A stretch of 33,517 nucleotides of DNA. Source: a virus. Location: IMG/VR virus record IMGVR_UViG_3300043773_000654, positions 1-33,517 of that record. The stretch is one strand, 5' to 3'. The notes below the pieces were generated by a model. That model saw nothing but the letters and a program-made list of their open reading frames with translations. It had not been told where the DNA came from and made no database searches. A program made the translations under genes and the position numbers. This document shows, piece by piece, positions 21,884-29,191 of this stretch (its first letter is position 1; each line of letters begins with the position of its first letter).

Positions 21884-23995
21884 ATGATATCAGTTTTTAA
21901 AAGTGCAAAAAGTAACCAATCAGATGCAAGCATTGAAGTAGATGAATATTTTGATGGAATTAAAAATGGTCGCTGGCAAGATGAAGTTTTAAACTATCGA
22001 GCAGGGCGAACGCAAAAAGAGTTAACTACTTGTGTAACTGCATCAGGTAGTTTTAAAGAACGTGCAGCAAGTAAATTACTTGAACATAGTGGATTTATTT
22101 GTTTAGACATTGATGCTAAAGACCAAATAGCTGATGTTGACATTGAGCGCATTAAACGAAATGAATACGTTTACGCTGTGCATCGTTCTTTAAGTGGTAA
22201 TGGTTATGCAGTATTTATTCGAATTGATGGCGCCAGACATTTAGATGCTTTTCTTTCGCTTGAACAATATTTTATGGTGCAGTTTACAATTGTGCTTGAT
22301 AAAAGTTGTAAGGATACAAGCAGATTAAGATTTGTATCTTATGATCCTGACATGTACATTAATAAAAAAGCAAAATCATTTAAAACTTATTTAAAGAAAA
22401 AAGATAAACCAAAGCCAAAGCCGCCAGTTGTTAAAACTGATTTTGATGAAATGGTTGTTAAGGCAGGGCCAATGAATTTGTTTGATAATTATGAGGATTA
22501 CATTAGACTTGCATTTGCATTAACAAAAGAGTTTTCAGAAAGTGGTCGCGCTTATTTTCATGCGCTTTGCCAATCCTCACCAAAGTATTTATATAAACAA
22601 GCTGAACGAGATTATAACATTGCACTACAAAGAAGTGAAACTGGTGTAAGCATTGCATCTGTTTATTATATTTTTAAGCAAGCAGGAATAAGCACCACTT
22701 CCGAGCGCACTGAAAAAATAAAAAGCATTGTTAAATTACATGATAATCCAAAAGAAGCACTTGAAAAATTAAATATAACTGATGCTGAAGTTTTTTTGCA
22801 AGTTCAGCCAAGAAATGAGAATACAGAGATTGATTCGATTGTTGAATTGATTAAAATGAATGATGTTAAATTTAATGAAATTACACGAAACTTTGAATTT
22901 AATGGCGAGGAAATGACCGACCGAATATTAGCCAATTTTTATACAAAGGTATGGATGAAAATAGATGATAAAATTAGCAAAGATAAAGTGTTTACATTGA
23001 TACAAAATAAAGATAGTAGCACTTCATATAATCCTATTCGACAATGGTTTCAAGAAAATGCACATCTCACACCGAACAATGAATTTGATAAATTAAAAGC
23101 ATGTTTTAAGATTGAACAATTACTTTATGAAAATGATGGAGTTTATATATTTGACCAATACCTTGATATTTATCTTAAAAAGTGGCTATTAGGTTTAATA
23201 GGTTCAGCATTTGGAACTTACTCTCTAATGATTTTAGTCATAGCTGGTGAGCAAGGAATTAAAAAAACTGAATTTTTTAGAAACCTTTTGCCAAAAAAAC
23301 TACGTAAATTTTATGCTGAATCAAACCTTGATGAGGGCAAAGATTCTGAAATTTTAATGACTAAAAAATGGCTCATAGTTGATGATGAGTTTGGAGGAAA
23401 GTCAAAAAAAGATGCCACAAAACTTAAGCGAATGAGCAGCCAACAAACATTCTCCATTCGTATGCCTTATGGCCGAGTATCTGAAGACTTATTGCGTTTG
23501 GCGGTTTTAGGTGGTACATCAAATGATGCTGAAGTAATCAATGACCCTACTGGTAATAGGCGAATTATACCCATAAATTTGATTAGCTTTGATTTTGAAG
23601 CTTACATGGCCATTGATAAGGATAAACTTTTTATTGAGTTGTACAACGAATGGAAAGCCGACAAAGAGGGATGGTTTTTGGATAAGTTACAAATCGAATA
23701 CTTAAACAAAGCCAACGAAAAAAACATCGAAGTAATGAGCGAAGTTGAATTGATAAATAGGCACATTCAAAATGACCCAACTGCGAGAATGACAAATACC
23801 GATGTCATCCTTGAATTGCAAAAATTACACCCAAGTTTCAAAACAAATACAAAAAGAATGGGGCAGGCTTTGAAAAAATGTGGGTATTTTCAGGAAGTAA
23901 TTAGAGATGGAACTAAAATTATTAGGTGCTATGAAATAAAAATCAAAGGATCTGTAACAAGTTATAGTGTTAATAATCAAATAGATATTGATTAA
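21884..23995 (+). CDS. VirE_N/VapE-type primase-helicase, 703 aa
   Basis: Domains in order: residues about 1-170 are a BT4734/VirE N-terminal-type domain with LDID at 74-77 and SLSGNGYAVFIRI at 102-114, a layout shared with primase-like domains; about 185-270 resembles a PriCT-type helical segment (YEDYIRLAFAL); 440-600 is a VapE-like P-loop ATPase with GEQGIKKT at 455-462, WLIVDDE at 496-502, GGTSND at 543-548 and GNRR at 557-560. The C-terminal 100 residues look like a winged helix. It should prime and unwind DNA at the phage origin. The Walker A has Lys where Gly is usual. The gene has its own promoter and a structured leader, and an iteron-rich region lies directly after it. Confidence 0.85.
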   Translation: MISVFKSAKSNQSDASIEVDEYFDGIKNGRWQDEVLNYRAGRTQKELTTCVTASGSFKERAASKLLEHSGFICLDIDAKDQIADVDIERIKRNEYVYAVHRSLSGNGYAVFIRIDGARHLDAFLSLEQYFMVQFTIVLDKSCKDTSRLRFVSYDPDMYINKKAKSFKTYLKKKDKPKPKPPVVKTDFDEMVVKAGPMNLFDNYEDYIRLAFALTKEFSESGRAYFHALCQSSPKYLYKQAERDYNIALQRSETGVSIASVYYIFKQAGISTTSERTEKIKSIVKLHDNPKEALEKLNITDAEVFLQVQPRNENTEIDSIVELIKMNDVKFNEITRNFEFNGEEMTDRILANFYTKVWMKIDDKISKDKVFTLIQNKDSSTSYNPIRQWFQENAHLTPNNEFDKLKACFKIEQLLYENDGVYIFDQYLDIYLKKWLLGLIGSAFGTYSLMILVIAGEQGIKKTEFFRNLLPKKLRKFYAESNLDEGKDSEILMTKKWLIVDDEFGGKSKKDATKLKRMSSQQTFSIRMPYGRVSEDLLRLAVLGGTSNDAEVINDPTGNRRIIPINLISFDFEAYMAIDKDKLFIELYNEWKADKEGWFLDKLQIEYLNKANEKNIEVMSEVELINRHIQNDPTARMTNTDVILELQKLHPSFKTNTKRMGQALKKCGYFQEVIRDGTKIIRCYEIKIKGSVTSYSVNNQIDID

Positions 23996-23996
23996 A

Positions 23997-24183
23997 TGTT
24001 ACACGTTACACATAAAAACACGTTTTCATATACTCTATATAAAATAATATGTGTGTGTGTGTGCGTGTGTGTGTATGTTTACTATGTTAATTATGTAATA
24101 TATCTGTAACGTGTAACAAAGTAACTAAAAAGCCTATAAATAGTGATGTTACAGATGTGTAACAGATTTATAAATGTGTAACA
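23997..24183 (+). repeat. Iteron-like GTGTAAC/GTTACAC repeats, candidate replication origin
   Basis: At least seven copies of GTGTAAC(A) or its complement occur in 190 AT-rich bases: 23997-24004, 24005-24011, 24105-24110 (short), 24111-24118, 24147-24154, 24157-24164 and 24176-24183, with a further TGTAACA inside the gene end at 23953. TGTTACA (24147-24153) and TGTAACA (24158-24164) form an inverted pair with a 4-base spacer. Position next to the primase-helicase fits an origin or an operator for its product. Confidence 0.65.
24050..24076 (+). repeat. (TG)n tract
   Basis: A run of about 13 TG dinucleotides with a single GC interruption (TGCG) lies between the two groups of GTGTAAC repeats. 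Alternating purine-pyrimidine DNA of this kind unwinds or flips to Z-form readily, which would suit an origin. Confidence 0.85.
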
Positions 24184-24201
24184 AATTAAAAACAATAAAA
24201 A

Positions 24202-24378
24202 ATGACAATATTTTACATTAAGTCACCATCAAATAAAATTATTTGTTTATGGGCAGAAACTATTTACCAAGCAATAAATAAATCATTTGCAAGGGATCAT
24301 TACCAATATGACTTGCAAGATTACTTTAAGCTAAATGCTAATCAAGTTAAAAAACACGAATCTAAATACGGCAAATGA
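24202..24378 (+). CDS. Small protein, 58 aa
   Basis: A 59-codon frame preceded by AACAATAAAAA encodes MTIFYIKSPSNKIICLWAET and a basic, aromatic C-terminus (YFKLNANQVKKHESKYGK). Its stop overlaps the next ATG (ATGA), which supports translation. It is the first gene after the repeat region. Family not recognised. Confidence 0.6.
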   Translation: MTIFYIKSPSNKIICLWAETIYQAINKSFARDHYQYDLQDYFKLNANQVKKHESKYGK

Positions 24379-24905
24379 AAATTTACACAATCCCAGAATT
24401 CGAACTTTATTACCACAACCAATACAAACGGTCAAACATGAATCAAGCATTTTGGAACACATTACCGATTGAACGATTCAACCTCAACAAAAAGAAAGTG
24501 GTTAAGAAGCGAAAAGCGGAGCTTACGACAAACCATTTGGACTTGCCCGTAAACAATGTTATCCAACCGAAAGAAACCAAAGATGCTTTCAATACTAATA
24601 AGTTTACTGACCTTATTATTGCCTACCTTAAAGCAGTGCATAGCTGCAATAGTGCAAGGCGTATAAGTAGTGAGGGCAGATATAGAAAAGGCATAGGTTA
24701 CATTGCAGGGTTGAACAAGGGCATGGAGGATATACAATGTATATTGAGAGGCCGATTGTTTGCCATAGAGGTAAAATCCCCAACGGATAAAATGGGAGAA
24801 GCACAACTTAAACGCAAGGCAGCAATCGAATCAGATGGAGGTAATTACATTGTGGCTACATCGTTCGAGCAGATGCAAACTGAAATATTAAACTTATTAA
24901 AATAA
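24375..24905 (+). CDS. VRR-NUC-type nuclease, 176 aa
   Basis: The C-terminal half shows a PD-(D/E)xK nuclease core of the VRR-NUC kind: GMEDIQCILRGRLFAIEVKS at residues 116-135 with Asp119 and the ExK pair Glu132/Lys134, then GEAQLKRKAAIESDGGNYIV with Gln144. The N-terminal 70 residues are basic and may bind DNA. Such stand-alone phage nucleases may resolve branched DNA during recombination or packaging. It sits between the origin-like region and the terminase genes, which fits either role. Confidence 0.82.
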   Translation: MKIYTIPEFELYYHNQYKRSNMNQAFWNTLPIERFNLNKKKVVKKRKAELTTNHLDLPVNNVIQPKETKDAFNTNKFTDLIIAYLKAVHSCNSARRISSEGRYRKGIGYIAGLNKGMEDIQCILRGRLFAIEVKSPTDKMGEAQLKRKAAIESDGGNYIVATSFEQMQTEILNLLK

Positions 24906-24909
24906 TACT

Positions 24910-24917
24910 TATCTTTG
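24910..24917 (+). promoter_or_regulatory. Possible -7 box before the terminase genes
   Basis: TATCTTTG fits the TAnnTTTG -7 element, but no TTTG is seen at the -33 position, and ATG 24922 follows only four bases later. If used, the mRNA would be nearly leaderless. Low confidence. Confidence 0.3.
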
Positions 24918-24921
24918 TGCT

Positions 24922-25278
24922 ATGAAAGCCGATGACAAAACGACCAAAAAACGACCTCAAAAACTATTTAAAGGCGATGAGGGTGTTAAGTTTAGCAAAG
25001 ACAATCAACCACCGCCTGAAAACAAGAGCAAAGGTTGGGAGGCAAGGCGCGCTGAAAGGTTGCTAACTCAAAAGATTATCGAAAAGTTAACTGGCTCAAA
25101 CAACCTTGAGGAGTATGTCGATAGTTTATTTAATAACGCTAAGATGGGCAATGCTAAGGCAATTGATACATTAAACAATGGCATTGAGGAGCAAATAACT
25201 AAAACCGAAACGACCATCACCGACACGCGACCACCATCAACGGTTACTATGCCTGATGGAACTAAGATTGAAATTTAA
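24922..25278 (+). CDS. Small terminase subunit candidate
   Basis: The 118-residue product has a disordered basic N-terminus with KFSKDNQPPPENKSKGW, resembling the start of DUF5681-type proteins, then a helical core (RAERLLTQKIIEKLTG, LEEYVDSLFNNAKMGN) and a beta-rich end (RPPSTVTMPDGTKIEI). It is directly upstream of the large terminase gene and overlaps it by TAATG, the usual arrangement. It should recognise phage DNA for packaging. Assignment is mainly by position. Confidence 0.65.
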   Translation: MKADDKTTKKRPQKLFKGDEGVKFSKDNQPPPENKSKGWEARRAERLLTQKIIEKLTGSNNLEEYVDSLFNNAKMGNAKAIDTLNNGIEEQITKTETTITDTRPPSTVTMPDGTKIEI

Positions 25279-26588
25279 TGAATGTCGACTTACAAGCCAA
25301 CCCAAAGCAATACGATTTCTATATTCAAGCAATGGCGGCGGCACAAGGCGCGACAGAGAAGCGCAATCTACTTTATGGCGGCGCAATTCGTGGTGGCAAG
25401 TCTTTTATTTGCGCCACGATCTGTTTGCGGTTGGCCTCAATGTATCCAAATAGCAAGTGGCATGTAATAAGGTCAGACTTCCCTAAGTTAGTTAAGACAA
25501 TTATACCGACCTTTGAAAAGATTATCGATGGCTCCCCACACTTTAGGTGGTCACGCGATAAGTCAAACTACTTCTTAGAAAACACTAAGACCAAATCAAA
25601 GATATTCTTTATGGCTGAGAACATAAGCCATGACCCCGAACTTAACGCGTTTCTTGGACTCGAAACAAACGGTATATACTTTGAGCAAATCGAGGAACTG
25701 AGCAAGAAACTTTGGAATATCGGCAGCTCACGCGTTGGCTCGTGGTATATTGATAAAATGCCAACCCCATTGATATTAGCAACATTTAACCCGACTCAAA
25801 CGTGGATTAAGGATGAGATTCATATTCCGTATTTAAAAGGCGAATTAGGGCCAGAGTTTTACTATCAGTTAGCCTTACCCGATGACAATGCATTCGTAAC
25901 TGAGGAGCAACGTAAAGTATGGTCACGTATGGATGAGCGTTATAAGCGGCAGTTTATCGGTGGCGATTGGACCAACTTCGATATGGATGGCAACAGATGG
26001 GCCTATGCTTACGATTCGACTAAGCACTTAAAGCCCGTTGAACTTAACAAACAACTGCCGATTATACTTAGCTTCGATTTTAACCGTAATCCAATATGTT
26101 GCTCGGTGCTTCAAGTTATGCCGCCATCAACGATAAGAGTTAAGGAGACGATTAAGTTAGCCAATAGCGACATCTATCAACTATGCGATGTGATTAAAAG
26201 CAAGTATGGCAATGCACTATACCAAGTAACTGGCGATGCAAGTGGCAAGTCATCGAGTGCATTGGTGCAGGATAACCTCAACTATTATGTTGTTATTCGG
26301 CAGAAGTTTAACCTATCTAACAATCAAATGTTAGTGCCGAGCGTTAACCCATCGTTAGAAGACAACCGAATGTTAGTCAACTCACTTCTTGCGCGTGGCA
26401 ATGTCGAACTTGACCCGCAGTTTACTAAGGGCTTGCAATTCGATTTGGAAAATGTGGCGGTGTTGCCAGATGGGACAATAAAGAAAACAGACCGTAACGA
26501 TCCAACTCAACAAGCGGATGCATTAGACACATTTCGATATGCATGTAACACTTATTTAAAAAATTTCATATATTTGTCAAATGTTTAG
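25278..26588 (+). CDS. terL: Large terminase subunit (TerL)
   Basis: The 436-residue product has an ATPase domain with Walker A GGAIRGGKS at residues 34-42, Walker B NGIYFEQIEEL at 131-141 (catalytic Glu) and an LATFNPT coupling motif at 167-173. The nuclease domain has LSFDFNRNP (Asp267), VTGDASG (Asp320) and QADALDTFRYAC near 412-423, matching the three-acid RNase H-like terminase nuclease. It pumps DNA into the procapsid through the portal and cuts it. Length is normal for the family. It overlaps the next gene by eight bases. Confidence 0.93.
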   Translation: MNVDLQANPKQYDFYIQAMAAAQGATEKRNLLYGGAIRGGKSFICATICLRLASMYPNSKWHVIRSDFPKLVKTIIPTFEKIIDGSPHFRWSRDKSNYFLENTKTKSKIFFMAENISHDPELNAFLGLETNGIYFEQIEELSKKLWNIGSSRVGSWYIDKMPTPLILATFNPTQTWIKDEIHIPYLKGELGPEFYYQLALPDDNAFVTEEQRKVWSRMDERYKRQFIGGDWTNFDMDGNRWAYAYDSTKHLKPVELNKQLPIILSFDFNRNPICCSVLQVMPPSTIRVKETIKLANSDIYQLCDVIKSKYGNALYQVTGDASGKSSSALVQDNLNYYVVIRQKFNLSNNQMLVPSVNPSLEDNRMLVNSLLARGNVELDPQFTKGLQFDLENVAVLPDGTIKKTDRNDPTQQADALDTFRYACNTYLKNFIYLSNV

Positions 26589-27189
26589 CGTAATTATACC
26601 TACGATGTGGCGAAGTCCACGCATCATAAAGCTTGTTGAAGACCTATGTGCATGCGAATTTGTCGGTGAGATTATCATTATTGACAACGACACAACTGAA
26701 TACAGACCGTTGCCGCTTAACGCTAAGTATGACATACACTTAATGGCTGAAAACATTTACGTAAACCCCGCGTGGAATTACGGAGTTGAGCGCGCTAAGT
26801 ATGATAACATCTTAATTTGCAACGATGACATTAACTTCAATCCTGCATTCTTATCGATATTTGATGACAGTTTGCAGCACGTTGGCGTTATCGGTATGGC
26901 ATTTGAAAACTATCAATTAAAAAAGGATGCTAACATACATTTGAAATCAATGAAGCAACGGCCATACGGATGGGGATGTATGATGTTGATGCATAAATCT
27001 AAGTATGTTGCTATACCCGAAGACTTACTGATTGCAAATGGCGATGACTGGTTAGCGCAAAATTCAACGCCTTACGAGTTGCATGGCTTAAGTATTCAAT
27101 CCGAGATTAGCACAACTACACAACTGCCTGAATTTGGAATGATTCAGTTGAATGACAATCAAACTTTCTTAACTAAATATAAAAAGTAA
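26581..27189 (+). CDS. GT2-like glycosyltransferase, 202 aa
   Basis: The product starts MFSVIIPTMWRSPRI, a GT2-type first strand, followed by EIIIIDNDT (residues 30-38), NPAWNYGVERAKYDNILICN (62-81) and NDDINFNP (81-88) as the DxD-like metal site. The end differs from full-length GT2 enzymes, so it is a short version. It should transfer a sugar from a nucleotide donor. Placement between terminase and a methyltransferase, with an eight-base overlap with the former and a one-base TAATG overlap with the latter, suggests a joint modification of glycan or virion. Confidence 0.75.
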   Translation: MFSVIIPTMWRSPRIIKLVEDLCACEFVGEIIIIDNDTTEYRPLPLNAKYDIHLMAENIYVNPAWNYGVERAKYDNILICNDDINFNPAFLSIFDDSLQHVGVIGMAFENYQLKKDANIHLKSMKQRPYGWGCMMLMHKSKYVAIPEDLLIANGDDWLAQNSTPYELHGLSIQSEISTTTQLPEFGMIQLNDNQTFLTKYKK

Positions 27190-27716
27190 TGGCACACAGA
27201 GAACAAAGAGAATGGTGTGAGCTTGTCAAATACGCGCACGATGAATTTTTTGTCGGCACAAGCGTGTTAGACATCGGCTCACTTGATATTAATGGCAACA
27301 ACCGTTACTTGTTTGAGCAATGCAACTACACTGGCATCGATATCGGCGAGGGCAACAATGTTGATGTAGTGTGTAGCGGTCACTTGTTTAAGTCTGATGA
27401 TTTATTCGATGTGGTTATTTCAACTGAGTGCTTTGAGCATGATGAGTATTGGCAACAAACGTTAAAGAATGTGATTAACAACTTGCTAAAGGATGGCGGT
27501 TTGTTTTTATTTAGTTGTGCCGCACCAGGTAGACCAGAGCATGGCACAAAGCGCACATCGCCAAAGGATAGCCCGTTTACTAACGACTACTATCGCAACT
27601 TAAGTGAGGCAGATATTAGAAGTGTGTTAAATTGCAATGAGATATTTTCAAATTATAAATTTAAAACACGTATAGACTTCCCACAAGATTTGTATTTTTA
27701 CGGAATAAAAAAATAA
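27189..27716 (+). CDS. Class I SAM-dependent methyltransferase
   Basis: The 175-residue product has motif I VLDIGSLDINGNN at residues 26-38, the acidic GIDI at 49-52 for the ribose hydroxyls, and FDVVISTECFEHD at 73-85 as the post-III region of Methyltransf_11/23-type enzymes. The fold is complete but lacks DNA-methylase motifs such as DPPY or PCQ, so small-molecule, glycan or protein methylation is more likely than DNA methylation. It is coupled to the GT2-like gene by TAATG, which suggests O-methylation of a sugar added by the transferase. That link is inference. Confidence 0.82.
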   Translation: MAHREQREWCELVKYAHDEFFVGTSVLDIGSLDINGNNRYLFEQCNYTGIDIGEGNNVDVVCSGHLFKSDDLFDVVISTECFEHDEYWQQTLKNVINNLLKDGGLFLFSCAAPGRPEHGTKRTSPKDSPFTNDYYRNLSEADIRSVLNCNEIFSNYKFKTRIDFPQDLYFYGIKK

Positions 27717-27719
27717 ACC

Positions 27720-28079
27720 ATGCCAATACTTAACTGCCTAACAAGCTACACCCAAGACATTAGCGGCTGCGCTGAGGTATTAGAATTCAGTTCGCCCACA
27801 TTCACAAACGATACTAACTACGTAATTAAGTTTACCTATTCAAATGGATGGGTGCTTAAAAAAGATGTAACAAGCGGCCTATACGATGCAGTTATTGAAA
27901 TGAATAACAACGGATTCTGGAACATCGGCACTGGCATCGTAAAGGTTGAGATTCTAAATGGCTGCGATGTCACAACCTTTGATATTTGTGGGACTGTTTA
28001 TTCATCGATTACACTTAACTTCATAAACATAACTGAAGATGATACAACTGCCATTATCCCTTGTCCTTGTCCTGAATAG
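27720..28079 (+). CDS. Hypothetical beta-rich protein, 119 aa
   Basis: The 119-residue product, MPILNCLTSYTQDISGCAEV..., has repeated short strands (VIKFTYSNGWVLKKDV, GIVKVEILNGCDVTTFDICG) and ends in PCPCPE. It could be a structural or decoration protein. It follows the methyltransferase at three bases and overlaps the next gene by 41 bases. Family not recognised. Confidence 0.6.
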   Translation: MPILNCLTSYTQDISGCAEVLEFSSPTFTNDTNYVIKFTYSNGWVLKKDVTSGLYDAVIEMNNNGFWNIGTGIVKVEILNGCDVTTFDICGTVYSSITLNFINITEDDTTAIIPCPCPE

Positions 28080-28329
28080 CCTCGGTTGTTTAGGTGTTCA
28101 CTGCCTAACGCGTGAGGGTATGTTATTCGAGCAAGCAGCAAACTATATCCGACATTATGTTGGCAACTATTGGAGCAAACCGCTATTCGATTGCCCGCCA
28201 TGTATGGCATCGGTTTGGGGGTTAATCGGTTGGTTATATTTTGTAACCGACTTGCACTTGATACCTTACTTACTTATACTATGTGGATTAAACGCGTTAA
28301 CATCTAAAATGTATTATCATGGAGATTGA
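28039..28329 (+). CDS. Small membrane protein with CPPC motif, 96 aa
   Basis: The 96-residue product has an N-terminal hydrophobic segment, a CPPCMASVWG motif near residues 53-62 and a C-terminal hydrophobic region (about 64-87), so two or three membrane segments. Proteins with FDCPxCMxSxWG are common in Bacteroidota phages in my memory; function unknown. The start at 28039 overlaps the previous gene by 41 bases; an internal ATG near 28117 is an alternative. Confidence 0.6.
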   Translation: MIQLPLSLVLVLNSLGCLGVHCLTREGMLFEQAANYIRHYVGNYWSKPLFDCPPCMASVWGLIGWLYFVTDLHLIPYLLILCGLNALTSKMYYHGD

Positions 28330-28519
28330 AGATGCACATAAGTTTCTGCTATCACTTGGCTACACCTACACTGGTCAAACGTGCGGATGTGGAGGTAGCG
28401 CAAAGAAGCGCACGTATAACAAAGTAGACAATAAAGTAATAATTAACTTAAGAACTAAACACTATACACACAACAATGAACTTCCGAAACCTATTCAAGA
28501 ACTTACCACCAACTTATAA
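28319..28519 (+). CDS. Small Cys-rich protein, 66 aa
   Basis: The 66-residue product contains CGCGGSAKKRTY near residues 22-33, a possible metal-binding Cys cluster, and is basic. It overlaps the membrane-protein gene by 11 bases and the chaperone gene by 44 bases. The Cys/Gly motif recalls the 18-residue peptide at 5335. Function unknown. Confidence 0.55.
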   Translation: MEIEDAHKFLLSLGYTYTGQTCGCGGSAKKRTYNKVDNKVIINLRTKHYTHNNELPKPIQELTTNL

Positions 28520-29066
28520 ATCTGAATTCCCGCTTGAATTCGCGTTCAAATGCGGAGGCGTGGACTACTTTGAGTTTGTCGATAAGAACAACCTACCTTA
28601 CGAGCGTGGCTTAGAAGCGTTAACATTTTACCAAGAAATGCAGAACGGAGTTACTAACGATTACATTAAGAATTATAACGCGGCAATGAGCAAGTTGTTA
28701 AGTGATCCAAAGAAAATAAACCTCAACGAAATCATCAAACTGCAAATGCGATTCGAGGAGCGTTGTAACTTCATTATAAGCAAGGATATTATTTACAAGG
28801 TTGCTTCGGTTGCGTTTGTTGATAAAAGTGAGCCATTGACACGTTATGACTTTAAGGCCAACGAAAAAAAGATTAAGAACTGGAAAGAAAACGCGGGCGA
28901 TAGTTTTTTTTTGTCAATGCCAATAAAGAAATTAATTCCGTTTTTAGCGAAGTCAGGCGACACTTCCCTGACGTATTTGGCGATAGTGGAAAAGGTAGAG
29001 CAGATTCAACGGGATATTCTTTCGTTACAGACATTAGGGATGGAATTGCAAGCCGAGAAAGATTAA
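28476..29066 (+). CDS. Tail assembly chaperone (G-like), 196 aa
   Basis: The 196-residue zero-frame product starts MNFRNLFKNLPPTYKSEFPL and is helical and acidic/basic mixed. It lies directly before the tape measure, where siphophages encode the G/GT-type tail assembly chaperones, and near residue 145 its gene contains a run of nine T that opens the -1 frame (see next entry). Chaperones of this kind coat the tape measure during tail assembly and are not in the finished virion. Identification is by position and by the frameshift. Confidence 0.7.
   Translation: MNFRNLFKNLPPTYKSEFPLEFAFKCGGVDYFEFVDKNNLPYERGLEALTFYQEMQNGVTNDYIKNYNAAMSKLLSDPKKINLNEIIKLQMRFEERCNFIISKDIIYKVASVAFVDKSEPLTRYDFKANEKKIKNWKENAGDSFFLSMPIKKLIPFLAKSGDTSLTYLAIVEKVEQIQRDILSLQTLGMELQAEKD
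28904..28912 (+). other. Slippery T9 site for -1 frameshift
   Basis: Nine T in a row follow TAG in the -1 frame. T_TTT_TTT is in register with the zero frame. The site lies exactly at the upstream limit of the -1 reading frame, as expected for a selected frameshift. No strong downstream stem was found by eye. Confidence 0.75.
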
Positions 29067-29185
29067 AGATTACCGTATTAAAATATTTACCCGCGAATTA
29101 TCAAATTAATTTACTAAATTTGTGGGATTTCTTTTTCTTTGCTAATGAGGCAAAGAAGCCACAACCTAAACAGCCTAAAAAGTAA
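28904..29185 (+). CDS. -1 frameshift extension (GT-like fusion, 236 aa in all)
   Basis: The -1 frame is closed by TAG at 28901-28903 and then open from 28904 to TAA at 29183-29185, with no ATG in it. It encodes a protein-like sequence including FSEVRRHFPDVFGDSGKGRA, RERLKITVLKYLPANYQINL and WDFFFFANEAKKPQ. T_TTT_TTT at 28904-28910 is a fitting slippery heptamer for the zero frame AGT-TTT-TTT-TTG. A -1 slip there gives 145 zero-frame residues plus 91 from this frame, 236 in all. This is the arrangement of lambda G/GT and relatives, where about a few percent of ribosomes shift. Transcription slippage on the T-run would have the same result. Confidence 0.8.
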   Translation, partial: FFFVNANKEINSVFSEVRRHFPDVFGDSGKGRADSTGYSFVTDIRDGIASRERLKITVLKYLPANYQINLLNLWDFFFFANEAKKPQPKQPKK

Positions 29186-29191
29186 TGGCAG

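Noticed and set aside
23997-24183. CRISPR array
   Set aside because: Repeats are only 7-8 bases, occur in both orientations and have irregular spacing.
26569-26576. TATATTTG promoter before the GT2-like gene
   Set aside because: No -33 TTTG at the right distance; it lies in the end of terL and the genes overlap, so co-transcription is simpler.
29115-29122. TAAATTTG as a promoter for the tape measure
   Set aside because: No -33 element at 18-21 bases upstream, and the sequence encodes part of the frameshift extension.
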